From Rickettsiaceae bacterium (lineage in GTDB: Bacteria > Pseudomonadota > Alphaproteobacteria > Rickettsiales > Rickettsiaceae), in assembly GCA_021741285.1 (NCBI GenBank), contig JAIOYD010000122.1, forward strand, positions 1 to 5,475: 5,475 bases of DNA. The letters run 5' to 3'. A program made the translations under genes and the position numbers. The notes under the pieces are model-generated. The model saw only the letters and a list, made by a program, of their open reading frames with translations, did no database searches and was not told the origin of the DNA. Shown here one piece after another: positions 1-5,475 of this stretch (the first letter of the stretch is position 1; each line of letters starts with the position of its first letter).

Positions 1-789
1 GAATTAAAAAATAGCGATTTAATTGTATCAGACAATCATGTGCTACCATTAAACATTTTTAGCAATGCAATTTTAATGGGGTCTTTCTTATGGCATGATG
101 TAACAACACCTTTATCCATTGAAGGGCAGGAAATTATAAATTTCGAAATTGACTTATTGCTGAAACTTAGGCCTCCATTAATTTGTTTAGGGGATATGGT
201 TATGCCAAGTCTCAGAAACCAAACAAATTTGCTTGAACAAGGGTGGTTTACTAACAGGACAACACTCTTACCCACTAAAAATAAAGAGAAAAAAAGAGTA
301 CTAATTACTGGAGGAGGAACAGAGCTAATCAACAAACAGCTTTTAGCTTTAACTCTAGTTGTAATAAGTAGATTGCCAAATATAGAATTCTTTCTTGATT
401 CTAAACTTTTTGAAATGGCTAAAAAAAATGAAACTAAGCTCTCAAAATTTAGCTTTACTGAGTCAGATTTTGCTTCCTTAGACTTCATTATTTGTAGGCC
501 AGGTGTTGGTATTCTCACGGATTGTGTTAGATTCTCTGTTCCACCACTAGTTATAAATGATGGATTTAACCGTGAGATAAATCATAACTCAACAATGGTA
601 AATGAATTGGGAATAGGAATGGGGTTAGATATCAATGAAAATAATATAAATGAGGTTGCTGAAAAACTTTGCAAAGTTATTGAAAACGACCAATTGAAAT
701 TAGATTATATAAAGGCCTTAAAAAATAGAACCGTTAATGGAGCATATTCTGCTTCAAGAGAAATAATTAATTTTTTAAATAATGGATAG
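1..789 (+). CDS. GT-B-fold glycosyltransferase-like protein (MurG/GT28- or PseG-like), 5' end missing
   Basis: The reading frame is open from the first base and ends at TAG 787-789, so 262 C-terminal residues are visible and the N-terminus lies upstream. The visible part starts near the end of an N-terminal Rossmann-like domain (SDLIVSDN, then ILMGSFLWHD at residues 24-33). A glycine-rich strand-loop, RVLITGGGTE (99-108), opens the C-terminal domain. CRPGVGILTD (165-174) followed by VPPLVINDGFNREINHN (180-196) resembles the donor-nucleotide region of MurG/GT28 proteins and the equivalent part of the PseG UDP-sugar hydrolase. This fold is shared by glycosyltransferases, hydrolases and UDP-GlcNAc 2-epimerases. 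I do not see the typical NeuC epimerase motifs, so transferase or PseG-like hydrolase is favoured, but the substrate cannot be told. It is probably cytoplasmic, with no membrane segment in the visible part. The next gene starts inside its last codons. A GTG at 40 is internal to the domain and is not a credible start. Confidence 0.7.
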   Translation, partial: ELKNSDLIVSDNHVLPLNIFSNAILMGSFLWHDVTTPLSIEGQEIINFEIDLLLKLRPPLICLGDMVMPSLRNQTNLLEQGWFTNRTTLLPTKNKEKKRVLITGGGTELINKQLLALTLVVISRLPNIEFFLDSKLFEMAKKNETKLSKFSFTESDFASLDFIICRPGVGILTDCVRFSVPPLVINDGFNREINHNSTMVNELGIGMGLDINENNINEVAEKLCKVIENDQLKLDYIKALKNRTVNGAYSASREIINFLNNG

Positions 790-2518
790 CATTAGTAAGT
801 TATTTTGTAATAAGAGCGAATCTCTCTTTTGTGCGCTTAGAATTTTCGATAAGGCTCCTGAATTTGGATTACCAGCAGGTATAGTAATAATAACGGATAG
901 CAATGGAATTGTAATTGGTACCGTTACTGAAGGGGATATTCGAAGAGGATTATTGAGTGGAGCCACAATGGATTCTGCATTGGATTTAGTGATGAATTCT
1001 AATCCAATTATGTTTGAAAGCCATTTATCTTTGAAAGAAATTGCAGAAAGGATTCCAGAAGAATTAGAAAAAAGGAATAGAAAAAGCAGAAGATTTCTTG
1101 GCAAGATTTTAATTACAGATAAGGAAAAGAAGCCTGTAAAAGTATTAGAATACCATGAGCTATGGGAACAAAGAGTAGCCACTCACCGCCACCTAGTTGT
1201 TGTTGGTTTAGGATATGTTGGCCTAACCATGGCAGTTGTTATGGCAGATGCAGGATTTCAAGTAACGGGAGTAGAAGTTAGCAATGCTAGATGTGAAATG
1301 CTTAGAAATGGTGAATCTTATATTCATGAAGTTGGATTAAAAGAATTGCTCCGTGAACAAATCAATAAAAATTTTAATGTAATAAACCATCTTCCTGAAA
1401 ATGGCGATGTTTTTATTATTTCAGTTGGAACACCAGTTGAAATGAACCAAAATGGACAAAAGCATCCGGTTATGAATTATTTGGAGGATGCTTGCATTGG
1501 TATTGGAAAAATCTTGAAGAGAGGAAATCTTGTAATTTTAAGATCAACTGTCCCTATTGGTACGTGTAGAAATTTTGTTAAGGCTAAACTTGAGGCAGTT
1601 TCTGGACTTATATGCGGTGTTGATTTCAATCTATCATTTGCACCAGAACGAACTGCAGAAGGGAAAGCATTGAAAGAACTTCGTTCTCTTCCGCAAATAA
1701 TTGGTGGATATAATTCAGATTCACTTGAAGCAACCGCAGCTATTTTTAGAGACCTTACCCCTACAATTGTTAAGGTAGATTCCCTAGAAGCTGCTGAAAT
1801 GGCCAAATTAATTAATAACTCTTTCAGAGATTATATTTTCGCATACTCTAACCAAATAGCAAAAATTGCCACTACTTTCAATATTGATGTGTTTGGAGTT
1901 ATTAAGGCAGCTAACGAAGGTTATGTTAGAGATCCTGTTCCTTTGCCTAGTCCAGGGGTAGGTGGGCCTTGCCTTACCAAAGACCCATATATTTTTGCTT
2001 CGGTGGCTGAACAGAAAAATTTTGACTCATCTATCTTTATTAATGGTAGAAACATAAATGAATCAATGCATAATCATGTTTATGATCGTATTACCAATCA
2101 ACTCAATAAAATTGGAAAAGAACTTTCTGGAGCTAAAATTCTAATTGCTGGCCTAGCCTTCAAGGGATATCCTGAAACTGGAGATATTAGAAACTCATCA
2201 GCGGTAGAGATTGGTTTGATGTTTCAACATTCTGGTGCAACTGTATTAGCTTATGATCCCATCGCAGAGATTTCTGAAATAAAAGAAATTGGTTTTACCC
2301 CATTAACACTAAGTGATGCATTTACAGGTATTGATGCTGTATTATTTTTGAATAATCATAAAAGCTTTGAAAAGCTGGATATGTATGAAACCGTTAGAAA
2401 AATGAATGAGAATCCAATTATTTTTGATGGTTGGAATCTGTTTAGAGCGGATGATATTGTTTCTGTGCGGCCATCCGTTTATATGAATTTGAGTTACGTT
2501 AAAACTACTTTAGTATGA
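782..2518 (+). CDS. CBS-domain pair fused to UDP-sugar 6-dehydrogenase (UDP-glucose/UDP-HexNAc dehydrogenase family)
   Basis: This 578-residue protein is predicted to oxidise C6 of a UDP-hexose or UDP-N-acetylhexosamine to the uronic acid with two NAD+. Residues 1-128 form a CBS-like pair: IVIITDSNGIVIGTVTEGDI (34-53) plus RRGLL is a classic first CBS repeat, and KILITDKEKKPVKVLEYHEL (108-127) the second. The dehydrogenase begins about ten residues later with Rossmann motif GLGYVG (142-147). Visible active-site elements are RSTVPIGT (254-261), APER (287-290), EMAKLINNSFRD with Lys342 and Asn346, GVGGPCLTKDPY with nucleophile Cys397 and Asp401, and AFKGYPETGDIRNS (459-472). The dehydrogenase alone is about 440 residues, normal for the family, so the N-terminus is a true addition. 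ATG 782 is the first possible start because an in-frame TAA lies at 776-778. It overlaps the upstream gene by 8 nt and the downstream gene by 4 nt. The motifs resemble WecC/WbpA-type enzymes more than glucose-specific ones, but substrate is uncertain. CBS domains often bind adenine nucleotides, so allosteric control is plausible. Confidence 0.9.
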   Translation: MDSISKLFCNKSESLFCALRIFDKAPEFGLPAGIVIITDSNGIVIGTVTEGDIRRGLLSGATMDSALDLVMNSNPIMFESHLSLKEIAERIPEELEKRNRKSRRFLGKILITDKEKKPVKVLEYHELWEQRVATHRHLVVVGLGYVGLTMAVVMADAGFQVTGVEVSNARCEMLRNGESYIHEVGLKELLREQINKNFNVINHLPENGDVFIISVGTPVEMNQNGQKHPVMNYLEDACIGIGKILKRGNLVILRSTVPIGTCRNFVKAKLEAVSGLICGVDFNLSFAPERTAEGKALKELRSLPQIIGGYNSDSLEATAAIFRDLTPTIVKVDSLEAAEMAKLINNSFRDYIFAYSNQIAKIATTFNIDVFGVIKAANEGYVRDPVPLPSPGVGGPCLTKDPYIFASVAEQKNFDSSIFINGRNINESMHNHVYDRITNQLNKIGKELSGAKILIAGLAFKGYPETGDIRNSSAVEIGLMFQHSGATVLAYDPIAEISEIKEIGFTPLTLSDAFTGIDAVLFLNNHKSFEKLDMYETVRKMNENPIIFDGWNLFRADDIVSVRPSVYMNLSYVKTTLV

Positions 2519-3231
2519 AGATTTTAGGTGTTATTCCTGCGCGTGGAGGTTCAAAAGGTGTACCAAGGAAAAATATTAGAATTCTAATTGATAAGCCATT
2601 AATAAAGTATTCTATTGATGCAGCATTAAATTCTAGGTTATCTGATGTTATTGTATCAACTGAAGATTTAGAAATAGCAAACTTTGCAAAGGAGTGTAAC
2701 TGCAGTGCTCCATTTGTTAGGCCAGAGGAATTAGCCACTGATAACGCTCGGTCAATAGATGTAGCAATACATGCTATTAAAACTATGGAAGTATTAAATA
2801 ATACTTTTTATGATGCAATAATGTTGCTTCAACCAACTACCCCATTTAGAAGTAGTGAAGATATTAACAATTGTATTGATTTGTTAGAAAATAATATCCA
2901 AGTCGATAGTGTGATTAGCGTAGTAGATGTTAAAGCTCACCATCCTGCTAGAATGAAGTATATTAGAAATGGAATTCTTGTTGACCCTGATTTTTGCGAA
3001 AAATATGAAAACCAAAATCGGCAGGAGCTTGAACCCATGTATATTAGGAATGGTGCAATATATTTAACTCGAAGAAAAACAATTTTAGAAAGTTCTTTTA
3101 AAGGAAGTGTTTGTTTACCATATGTGATGCCCGAATCTAATTCAGCAAACATTGATACCATTGAGGACTTTGAATTTGCAGAATGGACTTACTATAAATC
3201 TAAAAATGAGACTTCTTCATTTAGAATATAA
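2515..3231 (+). CDS. neuA: CMP-nonulosonate (N-acylneuraminate-type) cytidylyltransferase
   Basis: This 238-residue protein is predicted to activate a nonulosonic acid (sialic, legionaminic or a related 2-keto sugar acid) with CTP, giving the CMP-sugar and pyrophosphate in the cytoplasm. The N-terminus carries the family signature IPARGGSKGVPRKNI (7-21) with nucleotide-binding Arg10 and Lys14. It is followed by RPEELATDNARSID (69-82), LQPTTPFRSSEDI (105-117), HHPARM (142-147), RNGAIYLTRR (178-187) and the C-terminal NIDTIEDFEFAE (212-223), whose Asp214 and Asp218 match the metal/substrate-binding acidic pair. Length is typical of the compact single-domain bacterial enzymes, without the C-terminal hydrolase or acetylesterase domains of larger NeuA proteins. 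The start ATG overlaps the upstream stop as ATGA, indicating translational coupling, and there is no Shine-Dalgarno. The KdsB (CMP-KDO) subfamily is less likely given the RNGAIYLT motif and the NeuB-family neighbour. Which nonulosonate is used cannot be read from sequence. Confidence 0.93.
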   Translation: MKILGVIPARGGSKGVPRKNIRILIDKPLIKYSIDAALNSRLSDVIVSTEDLEIANFAKECNCSAPFVRPEELATDNARSIDVAIHAIKTMEVLNNTFYDAIMLLQPTTPFRSSEDINNCIDLLENNIQVDSVISVVDVKAHHPARMKYIRNGILVDPDFCEKYENQNRQELEPMYIRNGAIYLTRRKTILESSFKGSVCLPYVMPESNSANIDTIEDFEFAEWTYYKSKNETSSFRI

Positions 3232-4177
3232 ACAATACCCTGTAGAAGCTAGGAATATCCTTGATGAAATGGGGGAAGTTGTGCCACTTGAGGTTGTGTT
3301 GCAATCAGATTTAATTCAGTTCTTAAAAAAGGATAATCATTTCGACACTATTTTTACAAGACTTGGATTAATGATAAGTGAGGAAGTTATTGATTTACTG
3401 CCGAACCTTAAGTATATTGTAACCTCCACCACCGGTCTTAATCATATTGAAGTTAAATATGCTGAAAAGAAAGGTATTAAAGTTATAAGCCTTAAAGGGG
3501 AGTTTGAATTTTTAGCAAATATAAAAAGTACTGCAGAACATACTTGGTTGCTACTTCTTTCATTGTTAAGGCATCATGTATCTTCTGTTAAAGATGTTAT
3601 TGATAACAAGAATTGGAATAGAGAACCTTTTTTAAGTGACGAGGTTGACGGAAAAACAATTGGCATTATTGGATATGGTAGATTAGGTAAAATTATAGCA
3701 AAGTACGCTAAGGCTTTTTCTGCAAATGTTTTGGTCAATGATGTAACTGAAAGTTCTATTAAAAATGATATCCAATTTTCTTCATTAGAATTTTTATTGA
3801 AAAATTCGGATATAGTGTTTTTAATGATTAATTATTCAGATGAAAATCTAGCATTCTTCAATGAAGAAAAATTTTTGATGATGAAAAAAGGTGCTTATTT
3901 TATTAATACCTCCAGAGGAGAATTGGTTGTTGAAAATGCATTATTATCAGCTCTTGTTTCGGGGCATTTAAAAGGAGCAGCACTAGACGTTTTAAATGGC
4001 GATAGTTCCTGGGAGAGGAAATTTGAGGGCATTAAGGAATTATTTGAGTATGCTAGCCAAAATTCAAATTTGATAATTACCCCACATATGGGTGGGTTTG
4101 GATCAAGCTCCATAAGCAAAACTAGAAACTTTATTGTTGAGAAATTCAAGAGCTTAATTGATTTGGCTAAATCTTGA
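3206..4177 (+). CDS. D-isomer-specific 2-hydroxyacid dehydrogenase family protein
   Basis: This 323-residue protein belongs to the NAD-dependent D-2-hydroxyacid dehydrogenase family (PGDH/glycerate dehydrogenase type), which interconverts 2-keto and D-2-hydroxy acids. A split catalytic domain contains TSTTGLNHIEVKYAEKKGI (73-91) and STAEHTWLLLLSLLR (108-122). The nucleotide-binding domain contains IGIIGYGRLGK (152-162) with the GxGxxG loop, INTSRGELV (233-241) giving substrate-binding Arg237, and ITPHMGG (291-297) giving catalytic His294. The catalytic Glu expected 29 residues after Arg237 is Asp266 in DVLNGDSS. I chose ATG 3206 because the protein then begins directly with the first beta strand (MRLLHLEY). 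A TTG at 3152 would add 18 residues that merely read through the neuA 3' end. The gene overlaps neuA by 26 nt and precedes the NeuB-family gene by 47 nt, so it probably serves the same sugar pathway. Its substrate is unknown, and primary-metabolism phosphoglycerate dehydrogenase is unlikely in this context. Confidence 0.88.
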   Translation: MRLLHLEYKQYPVEARNILDEMGEVVPLEVVLQSDLIQFLKKDNHFDTIFTRLGLMISEEVIDLLPNLKYIVTSTTGLNHIEVKYAEKKGIKVISLKGEFEFLANIKSTAEHTWLLLLSLLRHHVSSVKDVIDNKNWNREPFLSDEVDGKTIGIIGYGRLGKIIAKYAKAFSANVLVNDVTESSIKNDIQFSSLEFLLKNSDIVFLMINYSDENLAFFNEEKFLMMKKGAYFINTSRGELVVENALLSALVSGHLKGAALDVLNGDSSWERKFEGIKELFEYASQNSNLIITPHMGGFGSSSISKTRNFIVEKFKSLIDLAKS

Positions 4178-4224
4178 TTGAGTATTAATTTGATTCTGTC
4201 TTCACTATAAAAAATAATAAAAAT
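4178..4224 (+). other. 47-nt AT-rich intergenic gap upstream of the NeuB-family gene
   Basis: This is the largest non-coding stretch in the window, with only 8 G/C of 47. It ends in an A-rich run (TAAAAAATAATAAAAAT) directly before the ATG, the type of unstructured A-rich leader that Bacteroidota use instead of a Shine-Dalgarno sequence. A TTTG at 4189-4192 and a TATAAA at 4206-4211 are present, but they are only 13 nt apart and do not match the Bacteroidota -33/-7 promoter spacing. I see no hairpin followed by a T-run, so no terminator is called. The downstream gene is probably co-transcribed with the genes before it. Confidence 0.4.
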
Positions 4225-5181
4225 ATGAAACCAATACTAATTGCTGAATGTTGCCAAAATCACAATGGCAACAAGGAGATTTTAAAAAAACAAATACATG
4301 AGGCTGCATCAAACGGAGCTGATTTTGTTAAGATTCAAGCCATCAGGTCAAAGGAATTAACGCATAGACCAAGATTTGATGAAGGGCTTTTAGATGAAAA
4401 TGGTGTCGTGCAAGTAATTAAGCGACCCTTTGACGCAGAAATAGCAAGACTCTCAAAACTTGATCTTAGTTTAGATGACGAGGAATGGTTTGTTGAAGAG
4501 TGTTTAAGGGCTGGTATTGCTCCAATGACAACAGCCTTTACTTTAAACGGTGCAAGAGAAATAAAAGACATGGGATATGAGGCCATAAAAATTGCAAGCT
4601 ACGATTGTGCTTCTTTTCCTTTGCTTAGAGAGGTTAGAAAATATTGGAATAATATCTTTGTTTCTACTGGCGCAACATATGATAACGAAATTGAGAAAGC
4701 AGCAGAAGTATTAAAAGGTACAGATTTTACATTTCTACATTGTTTAACCATATATCCAACACCTTTAGAAGTTTTAAATCTGAAAAGAATGAACTATCTG
4801 AGACGCTATACCAATAAGATTGGTTATTCTGATCATTCTCTAGTAGAAACAACTGGCTTAAGAGCTAGCAAGATAGCCATTGCATTAGGTGCAAGTTGCA
4901 TAGAAAGGCATTTTACAGTATTAGAAAAGGATCAATCAAAAGACGGACCAGTTTCTATTAATCCTCAGCAACTTAGAGAGCTAAAAGAGTTTATAAATTT
5001 GAGTAGGTATGAACAAATGGATTTTATAAATAAAGAATTTCCTGATTGGGAAATGACTGTAGGAGTTGCAACACGTGAACTTTCTCATGCAGAAAAACTT
5101 AACCGAGATTATTTCCGTGGGCGTTTCGCTAGCATTGTAAATGGGAAACCTGTTTATAATTGGGAAGAGGAATTGTTTTAA
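4225..5181 (+). CDS. neuB: Divergent NeuB-family (N-acetylneuraminate/nonulosonate synthase-like) enzyme lacking the SAF domain
   Basis: NeuB enzymes condense phosphoenolpyruvate with an aldose such as ManNAc to give a nine-carbon 2-keto acid, using a TIM barrel and a divalent metal. The barrel is clear here: IAECCQNHNG (6-15), ADFVKIQAI (32-40), MTTAF (101-105), EAIKIASYDC (119-128), IFVSTGAT (144-151), LHCLTIYPTPLEVLNL (171-186), IGYSDH (199-204) and ALGASCIERHFT (220-231), with metal-type His229. Two features are atypical. Where canonical enzymes have GPDHxAS with the second metal His, this protein has SKDGPVSINP (238-247), leaving Gly at the His position. The protein also ends at residue 318, about 30 residues short of usual length, without the KKGE-type linker and C-terminal SAF/antifreeze-like domain; instead it ends NRDYFRGRFASIVNGKP (293-309) and a short acidic tail. 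The ATG is preceded by an A-rich leader and no Shine-Dalgarno. Family membership is secure and the sugar substrate is not; the symbol denotes family only. Confidence 0.85.
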   Translation: MKPILIAECCQNHNGNKEILKKQIHEAASNGADFVKIQAIRSKELTHRPRFDEGLLDENGVVQVIKRPFDAEIARLSKLDLSLDDEEWFVEECLRAGIAPMTTAFTLNGAREIKDMGYEAIKIASYDCASFPLLREVRKYWNNIFVSTGATYDNEIEKAAEVLKGTDFTFLHCLTIYPTPLEVLNLKRMNYLRRYTNKIGYSDHSLVETTGLRASKIAIALGASCIERHFTVLEKDQSKDGPVSINPQQLRELKEFINLSRYEQMDFINKEFPDWEMTVGVATRELSHAEKLNRDYFRGRFASIVNGKPVYNWEEELF

Positions 5182-5202
5182 TTAATCCTAACAAATTCAA
5201 TT

Positions 5203-5475
5203 ATGTTTAAAATAAATAGTTCTTCATTGGCATTGTTTTTTATAGAGAATTACAACTCTAAATGGAATACAGGCCACCCCGATATTAAGTCAACAGTTGG
5301 TTCTTTTGATTACGAATATGAATACGCCTTACTGCAGTTAAATAAAAAAACTATAAGTGGAATAGGTGTTAAATTATTAAATAAACATGTTCTAGAAATA
5401 GGTTGTGGGCATGGTGGAATTTGTGTTTATGCTTCCATGAATGGTGCAAATGAAGTTATAGGAATAGATTTAAGT
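5203..5475 (+). CDS. SAM-dependent class I methyltransferase, 3' end cut by window
   Basis: An open frame from ATG 5203 runs without a stop to the last base, giving 91 N-terminal residues. VLEIGCGHGG (63-72) is the glycine-rich motif I that binds S-adenosylmethionine in Rossmann-fold methyltransferases, and EVIGIDLS (84-91) is the following strand, with Asp89 in the acidic position that contacts the ribose. About 60 residues precede motif I (including NSKWNTGHPDI, 18-28), a common N-terminal cap length. The gene starts 21 nt after the NeuB-family gene on the same strand, so it is probably in the same operon. In such clusters a methyltransferase often O- or N-methylates a sugar residue, but the acceptor cannot be inferred because the C-terminal half is absent. 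There is no Shine-Dalgarno before the ATG. Confidence 0.82.
   Translation, partial: MFKINSSSLALFFIENYNSKWNTGHPDIKSTVGSFDYEYEYALLQLNKKTISGIGVKLLNKHVLEIGCGHGGICVYASMNGANEVIGIDLS

Noticed and set aside
40..42. GTG as start of the first gene
   Set aside because: The frame is open to the window edge and residues before it (DLIVSDN) look like a continuous domain strand, so the gene is 5'-truncated by the window.
36..518. Long open frame on the minus strand
   Set aside because: It lies wholly opposite the GT-B gene, has no recognisable domain, and looks like a shadow of the coding strand. The other minus-strand frames at 775-1182, 1477-1806, 2505-2738, 2937-3161, 3895-4149 and 4335-4586 were rejected for the same reason.
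1964..1985. GGPC instead of GGHC around the dehydrogenase catalytic cysteine as a defect
   Set aside because: Cys397 and Asp401 are both kept, and GGPC(L/I)xKDP variants are familiar in active UDP-sugar dehydrogenases, so this is not a sign of inactivation.
3152..3205. TTG start that would extend the 2-hydroxyacid dehydrogenase by 18 residues
   Set aside because: The extra residues are only an out-of-frame reading of the neuA 3' end, and the fold starts naturally at ATG 3206 (MRLLHLEY).
4189..4211. TTTG plus TATAAA as a Bacteroidota promoter before the NeuB-family gene
   Set aside because: The spacing of 13 nt and the lack of a TAnnTTTG box do not match the known consensus, and such words are expected by chance in 83% A+T sequence.
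4178..4224. Rho-independent terminator between the dehydrogenase and NeuB-family genes
   Set aside because: No GC-rich inverted repeat is present; the A/T runs alone do not make a terminator.

Overview
The window is about 5.5 kb of AT-rich DNA, densely packed on the + strand. Its proteins are rich in Lys, Asn and Ile, and none of the five visible starts has a recognisable Shine-Dalgarno sequence; upstream regions are A/T-rich instead. This fits Bacteroidota (for example a flavobacterium-like organism), although other AT-rich marine bacteria cannot be excluded from sequence alone. It looks like the interior of a surface-glycan (capsule, O-antigen or flagellar/S-layer glycosylation) cluster centred on a nonulosonate (sialic-acid-like) pathway.

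Layout, all on +: (1) 1-789, the 3' part of a GT-B-fold protein (glycosyltransferase 28/MurG-like or PseG-like); (2) 782-2518, a CBS-domain pair fused to a UDP-sugar 6-dehydrogenase; (3) 2515-3231, a NeuA-type CMP-nonulosonate cytidylyltransferase; (4) 3206-4177, a D-isomer-specific 2-hydroxyacid dehydrogenase; (5) 4225-5181, a divergent, short NeuB-family synthase; (6) 5203-5475, the 5' part of a SAM-dependent methyltransferase cut off by the window end. The first four genes overlap one another (8, 4 and 26 nt), followed by gaps of 47 and 21 nt, so this is most simply one operon. No RNA gene, insertion sequence, CRISPR array or convincing terminator is seen, and no gap exceeds 300 bases.

Working model (inference): the NeuB-like enzyme condenses phosphoenolpyruvate with a sugar or sugar-like aldehyde, NeuA activates the 2-keto acid with CMP, and the GT-B protein may act on a nucleotide sugar or transfer a residue. 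The 6-dehydrogenase supplies a UDP-hexuronic acid, and the methyltransferase may decorate the product. Three features depart from textbook sialate synthesis: the NeuB homologue lacks the C-terminal SAF/antifreeze-like domain and one of the two metal-binding histidines; a 2-hydroxyacid dehydrogenase with Asp in place of the catalytic Glu sits between neuA and neuB; and a CBS pair of the kind usually seen on sugar-1-phosphate nucleotidyltransferases is fused to the dehydrogenase. Together they suggest a non-canonical acidic sugar pathway, with the precursor-making genes probably outside the window.
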